Positions 47,566-60,253 of a stretch of DNA of 64,000 nucleotides are shown here, in pieces. The first letter of the stretch is position 1. Every line of letters starts with the position of its first letter. Made by a program: the position numbers and the translations under genes. The stretch comes from Quillaja saponaria (taxonomy: Eukaryota > Streptophyta > Magnoliopsida > Fabales > Quillajaceae), in assembly GCA_029379385.1 (NCBI GenBank), contig CM055606.1, positions 17,571,142-17,635,141 of the forward strand, in the 5' to 3' direction. The notes beneath the pieces are model-generated. The model was not told the DNA's origin, did not search any database, and was given only the letters and a program-made list of their open reading frames with translations.

Positions 47566-49336
47566 GATCTATTATCAACGTTGTTCAAACCCTAACATTA
47601 TGAACAATATTGCTCAAAAGATACCATGGTCATGATGATGCTGATGGTAATCTCACTGTTGCCAAGGAGGCATATGAAATTATATATGTTTAAGTATGTT
47701 CGTGTACTCCAAGTCATTTGGTTTTGCTAGGTGGCTACTGAGACTACACAGACTAGGACGATGCTATGCTAGTTCGGTGAGCTATCCCTGTCTTTTATTT
47801 AATACTAAGTAAGCTATGGCTTGGATTGCTATTGCATTTCAATATTTGCATTCGATTGTGTTTGTAAGAGTGAGTTTGTAATACATTATGTCATGCTTGT
47901 ATTTTCAAGTATTGACGAGGATGAAAAATAAAAATAAAAAGTTTTCTATAATTAAGCATTTGATTCCTGCTGATCATGTTTTGATGAATTGCAATCTCCT
48001 TCAAGTTAATCTTGCAATTGGGCCTTGCAATTTTTTTGTTATTGGACTTTCATAAGACATAGGGCCGAACTCCATCTACGAGGGCACTGACATCAAACTC
48101 GACTGAGTGACATAAGAAAGAAGGCTGACCTCATTTAATACGTGGAAATCGACGAAATAGTGTAATACAATATTATTCTGACCTCTAGAGGGAAAATAAA
48201 GAAAGACTTTAACTCTCTGAGACTCTGCCAAGTAATATATATATATTACAAAAAATCAAGCTGTACCCTGTTCTATGTAATCTAAAATTAGGCCACTATG
48301 TCAGGGAAGATGTATTTCAATTTTCAATGACAATAGTATCAATTTGAATTTTTGGTTTGAATATTTTGTAACATCCGTAAGAAGTAAATTTTTCCTATAT
48401 TTTTTTTCATTTCAGAATTAATAACATATTTTAACTAAAAAATAATAATATTAGTACTAAAAGATATATCCTATTTAGAGTCAACCCCTTAACTTATGCA
48501 TAATAATTTATGAAGTCATTCAAAAATTTAGTAAGTTAGATGGGTGTTCAAGTCTGATGAAATCATTTAATAAATTCATATGATGGTTTGAAAGGGTAGG
48601 TTATCCATGAAGTATTAGTTAAATGATTATGAATGAATATTGATCATGAAGTATTGAGTTGGAATTATAAGACAAGAGTTTTTTTTTTTTTTCCTTTAAT
48701 TTATATAGGCGTTGCTCTCTCACTTTATTAATACACATTGAATTGTGATAATATTAAATTAAATTTATTCATATTATTTATCTATCTATATTTATATTAT
48801 TCTAAAATCAGAAAACTCTTATAATCTCCTATTTTAGAATAGTATAAAATTGATAATTAATATGAAACTAAATTAAATTAATTAATAACTATCCATTACT
48901 CCATTCATTCGCATAACAATTACAACTCTTCCATATTTTATCTCTTAATAACTAGATACTTTGACTCACTTACTTACTCTTCCTTTCCATTTTGAATAGA
49001 AGTTAAAAACTTAGAAGGATGGCTTCATGCTTTTAAAAAAACTCATTTAGCATGTGCATTTGGCTAGCATATATATATATTAGGAACATGCAATAATAGA
49101 AATATACTTGACATAAACCCGTCTAAGTACCAAAATATAAAAAAATTATAAAAATGCTACTGACCCGAGTTAATATGTTATCCATTGTCATTGTGTGAAT
49201 CTATATAACTAATTTTTATTTATGCTTTGATTAGTTGAGTAGAACTATTATAAATAAGAAGAGATCATAAGGAAGTATGACAACCCAGCATCTTTTTCCT
49301 CCTAATTAACCTCATTGAGTTTCAGATCTGATCAGT

Positions 49337-49587
49337 ATAGCCTCCGAGACACCAATAGGTTAGTCACTTGTTATCTTTTGCCTTGGCCTTCATGTTGGCC
49401 TTCATAGTTTTTTCATTGCCGCTAATATTATATCAGTTTTAGATTTTCTTACAGAAGACAAGAATGGTAAAGCACCAATAAATTCGACCCCGTACTGGCA
49501 GCCTAACAACCCTGACCCATTGCCAACAGGTTAATCAGTTAGCCTTAACGTTGAGCACAGATTAGAGTTCATTGGAAATTATAAACA

Positions 49588-49625
<38 letters not shown>

Positions 49626-49794
49626 CCCCAATAATTTTTTCATTGCCGCGAGCTTGTATCATTTATATTTTCTTACAGAAAAAAGGGTTGGTCCAGCACG
49701 GTGGTTAAAGTTGAAATTTGACCGGCCCGTGAAGCCTGCTAAAGAAAAAAATAAAATGCCTGAGACAAAAAAGGGGGACACAAAAAATAATTAA
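49337..49794 (+). pseudogene. SEO-derived three-exon remnant with ATA in place of the start codon
   Basis: Aligned with units 2 and 3, the start ATGGCCTCCGAGACAC appears here as ATAGCCTCCGAGACAC. Only about seven codons of the SEO start remain. With GT-AG junctions and matching phases, exons 49337-49358, 49455-49529 and 49679-49794 join into one open frame ending in TAA. The middle exon reads EDKNGKAPINSTPYWQPNNP and the last is basic (KRVGPARWLKLKFDRPVKPA, then Lys-rich to the stop). No in-frame ATG precedes it. It could be a dead gene with a lost start, or a gene whose real first exon lies elsewhere. No known domain was seen. Confidence 0.4.
49591..49624. repeat. (TA)n microsatellite
   Basis: About 15 TA repeats lie in an intron of the unit 1 SEO-derived remnant. 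The equivalent position in unit 2 lacks the expansion. Confidence 0.85.
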
Positions 49795-50941
49795 GTTCTA
49801 AATAGATCGAGGGTATGTCAATAAATGAAAGAAACTTGATTATCAATGCCAAGACAACTTCAGTATCATCATATATTCGGAATTCAATAATTTAATTCAG
49901 TTTCCAAATCAAATTATGCTTTTGTTTTCGATGTGTTAAGTTTTATTTTTGTATAATTAATAAGATTTTTTTAACGGGTGTCCAAATAATACTTGTTAAG
50001 TTACAATAAATATAATTACTAAAAATTAAAATATTTTACAATGAATAATTTATGCAATAAATAACACTGAAATTATGATCAATTACCATAATAAATGTTA
50101 TAAATTTTTTATTTAGAGAAGCGTAATAAGTATTTTTTGAGTATCTATTAGATAAATCCTAATTAATAAGTGAGAGAAGTCTCAAAGTGTTATTTAATAC
50201 ACTCCCAATGTTAGCAATGCTCGCTGTTCAACAGATGTTATATGTTTCTATTACATGAGATTTTTATAATTTTTTATAAATATTATGTCACATCAGCTTT
50301 TCACCTTGTTGTTTATCACATTTTAACTATCCAATTTTTAATTATTAACCAAAAAAAATAAAATTAAAAGGATAGACAAGATGGCTTAATTTTATTTTTT
50401 TTAAAGCTAGGAAGAGAAAATGGAAGGGGTAGGTGTATGTATACCCCTCCAACTCTTTCCAACCTTTTTTTAAAAAAAATTTATGATAATTATCATTTCT
50501 CTTTCTCTGAAATAACTACAACTAATTTTATAAGGATTTTTTTAACAAGTACTTAAAGGACACTTGATAAGTTATAGTAAATATAGTCATTGAAATTGAA
50601 TTTTTTTACAAATAGTAATTTATGCAATAAATAACATTGAAATCATGATTAACTACCGTAATAAATATTACAAACTTTTTATTTATAGAAACTTAACAAA
50701 TACCTTTTATGCACCCGTTAGATAAATCTATTTATAATATATTTGTCAAGAGCTAATATAAAAGGATTAAAAAGGCACCCGTTAGATAAATCCATTTTAT
50801 AATATATTTGCTAAGAGCTAATATGAAAACTTTAAAAGGACATAAATGGAGGGAGAGAAAAAGGAGAGTGTGTTCCCTAGTTTGGGAGTTTTTTTTTTTT
50901 TTTTTGGTTTTTTTATATTTTTTAAAGGATCTAGGAAGAGG

Positions 50942-50975
50942 AAATGGAAGGGGAAGGGGAAGGGGAAGGGGTACA
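50942..50975. repeat. AGGGGA minisatellite
   Basis: GGAAGGGGAAGGGGAAGGGG is a local expansion of a shared block (GGAAATGGAAGGGG...GTACATGTA) that is unexpanded near 50410 and 58215. Confidence 0.7.
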
Positions 50976-52130
50976 TGTATTTCTCTAACTCTCTTCAAAT
51001 TAACCCATCTTTTTTTCTTTTCTTTTTTTATCATTACTGATAATTATCATTTTTCACTCAAAAATGAAAAAGTGTGACTCTATTATCGTAATTGTGTATT
51101 TGGAATTTTTATGTTTTAGTCATTTTCTATGAGTTTGGTGTCGGGTAAGGAAGTATGATCTAGACAAAGAAGAACGAGCATTATATGTATTTCATCTACC
51201 AAATTTAGAATGATTAATATTTTTAAAGAATATGAAGTTATTCTTGTCAAATCTATAAATAAAATAAAATAGAGAAATTTTCTTTCTTTCTATATTGTTC
51301 CAAATAGATAGATACATATGTAATATGAAATACTGATTGGATGGCTGCATTCTGATGGTTAGTTACGGAAGTTCATACTTCTACTGTGTCAGAATTTTCA
51401 TGAGGTTCATTCTATTACAGTATTGGGTTCCCTATGATGTTTTTTAATGTAATTGCATCAAACATCCGAGGTGCACTATGTTTGGCCAAAAAAAAAAAAA
51501 AAGGTACCTAATGTAAATATGTAATACCTAAAGACAGTTTCATTCAAGGGAAGTGAAATCTATTTAGAGATTTTCTACTTCTACATAATGCACTTCAGAT
51601 TCTATCACTGTCCTGTGTAGATGCTGCTAATCTCTAAAAGTTAATGGCAGAGTTAATACGATTTATGTCAGAAACAACAGAAGTGGTAAATTGGAAGAGC
51701 TCATAAGGATTTAAGTTATAAACCACGTGAATTGGCAAAGAGATTGACACGACAAATATTTAGACTATGTACTGCATAAAAATAGAACTTATAATTTGGC
51801 AAATTATTAATCGATTTACTTTAAAGACTTTTCAAAATACTATAAGGGCAAAGAAGTTAATGGTAAATACAACTTGTAATTTGACAAATTATTAATTGAT
51901 TTACTGTAAAGACATTCAAAATTCTGTAAGGTCAAAGAAGTTGACGTTTTATTATAAAAACCAATAAAGTTGTAAGTTGGCTAACTTTACCGACCAATCA
52001 AGTTAGTCGGTAAATATTTTACGATTAACTTTTAGTTGGTGAAGGTTGGTCTGAAAAATCTTTGTCGCGAAATATCGACCAACCTCTTTGCTCAGTATTA
52101 TCAATCAGAATTTATTAGTAAAGTTGGTTG

Positions 52131-53192
52131 TAGGGGTTGAGCACAGAATCTGAAAAATCAAAAATCCCACTCAAAATCGATCGATTTAACCCGAAAATAC
52201 TAATTTTCATTTCGGGTCATTTTCTTGTATTAGTGTTGAGGCGGGTCGGTTATTCGGGTCTCCCAAAAACTAGAGGTCGGTTAACCGACCCGATCAAAAT
52301 TAGCCCATTAAGTTACATTTTTTGTTTCCTTTCCTTATATAAGACATTAGGCCCACTTTTATAGCCCAATTAATATAACTTTGGTTCCAGCCCAAACATA
52401 AACAAAAGAAAACTAATTCTATCTTGTCTTTCTTTTCACCTTTCAATAGTCATTATTGTTGGCAGGAATGGGACCTTGGGAGAGAAGCAATAGTGGCTAG
52501 AGAAGTCAAGCTAAGTCAAGCAAGTAGAGCGCCAGAGGCACAACCTTTCAAAGAAAATTGAATCCCACGTAGAATTTGTCTGCTATCTCTGCTCTACTAG
52601 CACTCAACCACGCGAGAATGATGCTTTGCAAACCATGAAAGAGGCAAAACTAACAAGGATTTTAAGTTCAAGTGTAGATCTATGTGAGGGTTTTGAGATT
52701 TCAAAGCAAATAGATCAGATGAGATATAAGATTTATCTTTTAAGATCTAGATTTAACTTCTCATTAAATATGTCACTTTGCTTAATTTGTTCTTCTTATG
52801 AGGTTTTCAGATCTAGCCTAACTTTTGAAATAAACCTCTCGTGTAATTTGTTTTGTATTTTAGAAAAATTACAGTTTCGGAACTATTGTTGAGTTAATCA
52901 TAATTATTTTCTAAAATATTTTCTTCTCTGCTTTTTGTTTGAAAATTTTAGATTTGATTATGAAATTAGATCTGAATATTGCTTCATATATATGGATTTG
53001 GTACTATTTGTAGAGCTAGATGACTAATCGAAATCGACCATAACAGAAAAAATTTCATTCGGGTGGCAGATTTGAAATATTGAAATATTCGGTTCCTCAC
53101 TCGGTTATATTTTTTATCAATTGATTTGGGCTGGCCGGTCAATCAAAGGCCCAAAACCGACTCAACCCGACCCAACTGCTTGCTCAGCCCTA
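52131..53192. mobile_element. Non-autonomous hAT element
   Basis: The termini are TAGGGGTTGAGCA and, inverted, TAGGGCTGAGCA, typical of hAT elements. An exact 8-bp target duplication, GTTGGTTG, lies at 52123-52130 and 53193-53200. Subterminal regions are rich in GGGTCGG/CCGACCC motifs. There is no transposase; a short frame at 52626-52892 has no domain. Unit 2 shows the unoccupied site near 59525 (AAGTTGATTGTACTGA), so the insertion postdates the duplication, or was present only in this copy's lineage. Confidence 0.88.
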
Positions 53193-53427
53193 GTTGGTTG
53201 TTGTGATTATTTAGACAAAAAAGTAAAGTCAGACTGTAAACCAACCTAATGGTCAATTGGTACTAACGACTTTATCACATCTAAAACTGCCTCCAATTCT
53301 ATTTTATTTGTAAAAAAAAAAAAAAAAACATTATAAAACCTGTAATGGCCTTACCCAAGATGATAAGTTCAAAAGCAATTGAAGCAAAAGGATGTGGATA
53401 TATCTATTCCAAGGCACATGAAGTTCA

Positions 53428-54780
53428 TGTAATAGTATTTCCTAAAATCAATGACATGTGATGTTGTGAGATATTATTTTATGTACAATCTTATTCATAT
53501 TATTATTAATAAATATTAATATTTATTTAATTAAAAAAAGTGGCAAACATTATCATATATAAGAGTTATTAATTAATTATCGTGAGCCCAAAGAATTAAA
53601 GTAATTGGGTATTCCATTTGTATATAGAGGTATGTAAATATACAATAAATAATCTATCACTCTTAGTAGAAAAGAGAGAATGTTCTATGTGGTCTATAAA
53701 AGATTTAATTTAAAGTATATGGCTATGACACGGTGGGTATTATAATATGAGTTTTTAATTTCTCCAATGAAGTTATTATCTTAAGATTGACACATGATTA
53801 AATTTAGGGTTTGTCATTATTTCCATACTCAAATAAGTTTAATCGGGACATTGCATGATAGAAGAATTGAATTGCATGATAATTATAAACGGAAAAGTTC
53901 AAAATGTTCACAGCTATATTCATACTATTATAGATAGTCATCATGTGCTGCTAGGCACCAATCTTGACTTGTAGGAAACCCTGATAATTAATTAATTATA
54001 TATATGATTAATTAATTTATCTTAATCATAGGAAGAATTAAAAAGAGTTTTAATTTAAATTATTAGAATGAGTTCTAATTTAATTGGATAGGGTCCAATA
54101 ATATATATGTAAAAGTTATACGCTTACTGCCATTAATAATTTGAACGTAAGGAGTCACACACAAAAGGACGATATTTAATTAAGAAGAGTTTTGGGGTAG
54201 TCACATAATTATTATAGTTTGTTAGGTATTAGATTTAATTATGATTAAATCCTAATGTTAACATAATTTCTAACGTGTTAGGAATGTCCAATACATAAGG
54301 AGATGACTAGTCTTTATAAATATAAGACTTAACAAACTAAAAATGACACATAAGATAAAAATAATTGTACTTACTGTACAAAGAGGCTATAACCTTCAGA
54401 AAAATTTTAGGCCAAGGACAATTTCTAAATTACAAGAGAGATTTTATAACTTGTGCTAGCACACAAGGAATCTCTTGGTGACCCCTCTCACCATCAAACA
54501 TGAAGATTTTTGGTTGGATTCGTTCTTGTGAATATACTTAGAGACGGGACATTAGTGCCGTTGCTGTGTTCTTGATGAATCAAGAATAAGCGAACGCTAA
54601 ATCAAGAATACAACAAAAGAATTGAAAGTCTTGGAGGTACACATTCTCTAACTTCCCTTTTAATTGTTAAGCTAGTTTTACAATCTTTCATATAATCATA
54701 AGGTGATTTCATATTAAAAGAATTAAAATTTTAAATTTTGCTGTGTATATGATTGTCATATTTTATACCGATTCCTTACA
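53428..54780. mobile_element. Solo LTR of an LTR retrotransposon
   Basis: A 1353-bp segment starts TGTAATAGTATTTCC and ends GATTCCTTACA (TG...CA). It is flanked by GTTCA (53423-53427) and GTCCA (54781-54785), a 5-bp duplication with one change. In unit 2 the same site is uninterrupted: AGTTCAGAGAGAGAGG near 60035. No internal retroviral sequence or second LTR is present, so it is a recombination product. Confidence 0.75.
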
Positions 54781-54785
54781 GTCCA

Positions 54786-54850
54786 GAGAAAGAGGTTGAA
54801 TATAATAAAAGAGCAGAGAGAGAGAGGTTGAATATAATAAAAGAGCAGCC
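54786..54850. repeat. 34-bp tandem duplication next to the solo LTR
   Basis: GAGGTTGAATATAATAAAAG followed by AGCA occurs twice in succession here but once in unit 2 (60042 onward). Confidence 0.75.
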
Positions 54851-56837
54851 ATGAAGTGTTAGCTATTTTCTATACTTTGCACAGTGATTCCAGATTAGCA
54901 ACGTTAAGAACAAAATTTAGATAAATTTGAAAAAAATTGTGCATTTTTTATTGATGAAAATATGGAAATGTTGGGCAGGACCGGGCATGTGAGATCAAGG
55001 ATACACATCCTTAATTTTAGAGATTGTCTAAGCCAAACTATTATCAACGTTGTTCAAACCCTTACATTATGAACAATATTGCTCAAAAGATACCGGATGT
55101 TATAAATTGTGAAACTTGTTTCACATAACATGAATGTGTCTAAGTTGTACCAGTGCTGCCTTGGTCGTGATGGTGCTGATGGTAATCTCACTGTTGCCAA
55201 GGAAGGCATATGAAATTACATGTTTAAGTTTGTTCGTGTACTCCCAAGTCATTTGGTTTTGCTAGCTAGCTACTGGGACTAGGACGATGCTATGCTAGTT
55301 CAGTGAGCTGTGTCCGTCTTTTATTTACTAAATAAGTTATGGCTTAGATTGTTAATGCATTTCAGTATTTGTGTTTGATTGTGTTTGTAAGAGTCTGAGT
55401 TTGTACTACATTATGTCATGACGTAAGAAGGCTGACCACATTTGAATAAGTGGAAATCGACGTAATACAATATTGTATCTCCAACTCCATTCTGACTTCT
55501 AGAGGCAAAATAAAGAAAGACTTTAACTCTCAAAGACTCTGCCAAGTGACATATATATATATATCACAAAAAATAAAGCTGTACCAAGTTTCTTCAAGCT
55601 GTACCATGTTCCATGCAATATAAAAACTAGGCCAATAAAGGAAGACTTAAACTCTCTAGATTCTGCCAAGTAATATATATCACAAAAACTCAAGTTGTCC
55701 CATGTTCTATGTATTATCAAATTAGGCAAAGGGCACATGCATTTTAGTTTCATAAAATTAGTACTAATTTGACTTTTGGTTTGAATTTTTTTTTTTTCAA
55801 GGGACATGGAGTTAATTTTGATATGAATAACATGTTTGTAATCAAATTGTAAAAATTAATTAAATATTAAAATACACATAAGTTAACCAGGACATTCCTA
55901 ATAGTTAAATTTAATTTAAAATGATATATCTAATATAGATTCAACATTAGCATATTTTGTGATTTATATAAAAGGCCAATATGTTGGGAGCCTTAGGGCA
56001 CATTTATTTCTATTTTCAATAACGTTAGAATTAAATTATTTTTTGGTTTATTTTTTTTGAGAGATCGCAAGAAGTAAAATTTTAGAATTTTTTTTAATTT
56101 CAATATTAATGACATATCTTTAATCAAATTGAAAATATTAATTAATTAAGATACTTGACACACCGCTAATATTAGTACTAAAAAGATATATCCCATGTAG
56201 AGTCAACTCCTTAACATATGCATAATAATCTATGAAATCGTTTAAAAATTTATTAAGTTAAATGGGTCTTCAAGTTTGATGAAATCATTTAATAAACTCC
56301 TATGGTGATTTTTTTTTTCTTTTTTTAAAAGAAAAAAAGGTAAGGTGATCCAACTTTAATCATGAAGTATAAGTTCGAATTGTATCATAAGAGGTTTTTT
56401 TTTTTTTTTTTTTTTCTTAATTTATATACACGTTGCTCTTTCACTTTATAAATAGACATATTGAATTGTTATAATAATAAATTAAATTAATTCATATTAT
56501 ATATGTCATGTGTTATGAACATGCATTAATTAGAAATCCACATGACATAAACCCTGATTCACTCTGAAATACAAAAAATATTTTTAAAAATGCTACTGAC
56601 CCTAGAGTCGAGTTTATATGGATAAATCTATATACTCTCAGTAAATAGGATTATAACTTATAAACAATAAGGAGGGTTAATGTTAAGGACATATGTCATT
56701 ATTTTATTTATGTTTTGATTAACTAGTTGACTAAACCATTATAAATAGAAGAGATCATAAAAAAAGTATGAGCAACCCATCATCTTATCCCTCCTAAATA
56801 ACCTTGTAAAGCTGATTGAGTTTCAGATCTGATTAGT

Positions 56838-57288
56838 ATGGCCTCCGAGACACGAAGTCCACCTAAATATCAATCACCTACGACGGTTGAGCCTAACCTG
56901 CCAAGCTTGACAGATGAAAACATCAAAACCCAAGTGCTTGCAACCCCTGATTTTGCTGCTCCTGAAGCCAAGGCTAAAAACAACCCTGGCCCATCGCACC
57001 TAAAGCGTTAGTCACTTGGTCTCTTTTGCCTTGGCCTCAATGTTGAGCACAAATTAGAATTCATTGGAAATTAGAAACATTGCCCCAATATTTTTTCCAT
57101 AGCCTCTAACATTATATCATTTCTATTTTCTTACAGGTTGGAGGAGTAGACCAATCTTACTTTGGAACCCGTCCGTGGAGCCGTCCGTGGAGCAGCCCGT
57201 GGAGCCGCCTGTGACTACTGGAGCAGTAAATAATTTGCTTGGCCCAAACAAGGGGGGCAGAAAAAATAATAAGCTCCGAACAGGTTAG
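56838..57288 (+). CDS. Chimeric two-exon mini-gene with an SEO N-terminus (uncharacterised)
   Basis: Exon 1 (56838-57006) and exon 2 (57137-57288) join across a 130-bp GT-AG intron (donor GTTAGT, acceptor TTACAG) in matching phase, giving 106 residues. The first 36 or so (MASETRSPPKYQSPTTVEPN, then LPSLTDENIKTQVLAT) correspond to the start of the SEO-type gene in unit 3. The SEO body is deleted and replaced by APEAKAKNNPGPSHLKR, then a tail WRSRPILLWNPSVEPSVEQP ending KGGRKNNKLRTG. A short repeat encodes PSVEPSVEQPVEPPV. No membrane segment or known domain is visible. SEO proteins are phloem structural proteins, but this product lacks their domains, so no function is proposed. It could be a real small gene or a coincidentally open relic. 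Confidence 0.45.
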
Positions 57289-57616
57289 AATACCTCAACA
57301 AAGGAGAGAAACCTGATTATCAGTGCAGAGACAACCTCAATATCATCAGATATTTGCTTTCTTTTATCATTAACAATTTAATTATTGCTAATAATTTAGT
57401 ATCCAAATCTAATATTTATGTTTTCTCTTTTCAATGTATCAAGTTTTATATTATTGTACAATTAATAAAGGAGGAAAGTCTCAAGTGTTTGTTTTCACAT
57501 TCTCAAATGCTTGAAATGCTTGTTAAATAAATGTTATTTGTTTCTGTTATATGGGATTATAATAATTTCAATAGATGTTATGTTACATCAGCTTTTAATT
57601 TGAACCTCCCCTTGTT

Positions 57617-58112
57617 TTTTTTTTTGGCTAACAAGTAATTCATTGATAAAGAAGAGAAGGTACAAAAGCAAACTCCTTTAGGGAGTTGATATATCAGGCA
57701 TACAATTAATAATATTGCTAGAAATAAATGTACAAGAAGCCCATTTTGCTAGATGATGAGCATCAATATTAGAGCTATGGCTACATTTCTTAGCCACCCA
57801 AGGTTGGCATAAAGAGTGAGAAAGCAATGACTCCTCAACTAAAGATTCCAGTTGCCAGCCAAGACAACAATTAGGAGAATTCAAGGCTTCGATAATAATT
57901 GGATTATCTCTTTCTAAGATAGAATAGAATTGACCCATGAAACCTTGTACTAGCGATGAGGCAAGCTTGCAGGCCTCTCCTTCAGCAATAAAGTTGTTAG
58001 TTGCACTGACTTGGCAGTAGTTGCTATAGAGGTTGGCCTATGTGATTTCTATCAATGGCAGCAACCCATGAACAATGTGCTTCACTTACTGCACCAAAAT
58101 TAACCTTTATCC
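57617..58112 (-). mobile_element. 5'-truncated LINE insertion with 14-bp target duplication
   Basis: A poly-T tract at the left edge is the inverted poly-A tail. The minus strand then encodes a LINE RNase H-like C-terminus (NIDAHHLAKWASCTFISSNI). The target duplication AACCTCCCCTTGTT is at 57603-57616 and 58113-58126. Unit 1 has the unoccupied site near 50300 (CACCTTGTTGTTTATCACA). Confidence 0.85.
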
Positions 58113-60253
58113 AACCTCCCCTTGTTCTTTATCACATAACTCAATTTTTATTACAAAGAACAAAGAGTTAAATGGATAGACAAAATGACTTTTAATTTTT
58201 TTTTAAGAGTTAGGGAGAAGAAATGGAAGGGGTAGGAGTACATGTATCCCTCTATTTTTTATTTATTTTTTCATTAATGATAATTCACATTTTTCTCTCT
58301 AAAAAAAATGTACCTTTACTATCTTAATTGTGTGTTTGGAATTTTGTTTTTCAGTCATGTTTTATAAGTTTGGTGTTGGGTACGGAAGTTAGATCTGGAC
58401 AAAGAAGAACAAGCATTATATGTATTTCATCTACAAAAACTAGAATGATTAATATTTGAGGATTTTTCGTTTATAAAAAAATGTATTCTTTTAACATGTG
58501 ATTTTAGACAGTATGATGCAAGTAAAAAAAAAAAAAAAAAATCCTTAAGTACTCTCTGGAATTTCTTACCAAATGGTTGGTCATTGATTGTTCTTTATTT
58601 CAAAAATAATAATAATAAAAATGCAACAATACTGCTCATACGTCATCAAATCAAAATTGAGCTAATCGTTTCTAAAATTATGATAAAACTAAGAATAAAA
58701 AAAAAAAATTACAAAATAGGATAAGTTTTTAAAGAGTATGAGGTTATTCTTGTCAAATATAAAATATATATATATTTCTCTTTCTTTTTTTTTCTTTAGT
58801 GTTCCAAACAAATTGGTACATATGTAATATGCAATAATGATTGGATGGTTGCATTTGATGGAACTACATTCTTCAATTAGTTATGAAAGTTCATACTTCT
58901 GCCGTGTCAGATTTTTCATGAGGTTCATTCTATTATAGCATTGGGTTCCCTATGATGTCTTTTACCTTTTCCCTAATTACATCAGACATCCGAGGTGCAC
59001 TATGGTTGGCTATAAAAAAAGAGAGGTGCCTAATGTAAATATGTAATACCTAAAGATAGTTTCGTTCAAGGAAAATGAAATCTATTTAGAAATTTTCTAC
59101 TTCTACAAAATGTATTTCAGATTCTGTAACTGTTCTATGTAGATGCGGCTAAGCTCTGAACTTTAATGGCAAAGAGGTAAGGCGATTTATGTCAGAAAAA
59201 AACAGAAGTGGTAAATCAGAAAAGCTCATAAAGATTTCAGTTATAAACTTGGCAAAGAGATTGACACGACAAATATTTAGACGATGTATTACATAAAAAG
59301 AACAAAACTCATAATTTGATAAAATTATTCATCGATTTACTCTACAGATTTTAAAATAAATATAAGGTAAAAGAAGTTGACGATTTATTTCAGAACCAAA
59401 AAGTCTAACTTTACTGCTGATAAACATTTTATGATCAACTTTTAGTTGGTGAAGAGCGGTCTAAAAAATCTTCGTCGCTAAATATCAACCAACCTTTGGT
59501 TGGTATTGTCAACCATAATTCATTGGTTAAGTTGATTGTACTGATAAACTATTTAGTTGATCGTTGATAATTTAAAAAAAATAAAAATTACCGACCGACC
59601 AACCATGTAGAATGGATAGTCATTGATTGTCCTTTATGTAAAAAAAAAATTAATAAAAACGCAACGGTACTACTCATGTATCATTAAAGGTCTGCATAAC
59701 ACTTTTTGTTATCATAAATGTGATTCCTAATTAAACTCTAAAGTCACAAAAGCATCAACATTCAACGGAGCTTTCACAAAAAGCAAATTTTGGCCCATCT
59801 AAGATTAATACCAGGACATCTCATGTGCACCTTCCCATTTCCTTTAGTCAAACCCTCCTCTTCATTCACTTTTAATGGCTTTTTCATATCTGAAACTGCC
59901 TCAGTGATCTCGTGCACTAAAATATTTATTTAGAAAAATCATTATAAAGCCTGTAAGGCCTTACTCAAGCTGATAAGTTCAAAAGCAAATGAAGCAAAAG
60001 GTTGTAGATATATCTATTCCAACGCACATGAAGTTCAGAGAGAGAGGTTGAATAGAATAAAAGAGCAGCCATGAAGTGTTAGCTATTTTCTATACTGTGC
60101 ACAATGATACAAGATTAGCACCGTTAAGATCAAAATTTAGATGAATATGAAAAAAGATGTGCATTTTTTATTGATGAAAATATGGAAATGTTGGGCAGGG
60201 GCATGTGAAATCAAGGATAAACATCCAGAATATTAGAGATTGTCTACTCCAAA

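Larger units (their letters stand above)
47566..55033. repeat. Tandem segmental duplication, unit 1
   Basis: Unit 1 begins TCTATTATCAACGTTGTTCA, as do units 2 and 3 (near 55034 and 60254). It carries an SEO-derived exon set (49337-49794), a PET100 3'-UTR copy at 51290 and shared blocks such as TTTTAGTTGGTGAAG near 52030. It is longer than its sisters because of a 1062-bp hAT element and a 1353-bp solo LTR; without them it is about 5.05 kb. Other stretches are AT-rich and non-coding. The block 47895-48110 (AAGCATTTGATTCCTG) is also in unit 3 but deleted from unit 2. Confidence 0.8.
55034..60253. repeat. Tandem segmental duplication, unit 2
   Basis: This unit matches unit 1 and unit 3 in order. 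It has the TATTATCAACGTTGTTCAAA start, a GGTAATCTCACTGTTGCCAA block, the SEO-derived exons (56838-57288), a PET100 3'-UTR copy at 58797, and an end block with ATATGGAAATGTTGGGCAGG. It contains a 5'-truncated LINE (57617-58112) absent from unit 1, and lacks the hAT and solo LTR of unit 1. Remaining sequence is AT-rich, with no other gene seen. Confidence 0.8.

Noticed and set aside
50753..51077. Overlapping Lys/Phe-rich frames on both strands
   Set aside because: They arise from poly-T/poly-A tracts and the AGGGGA minisatellite.
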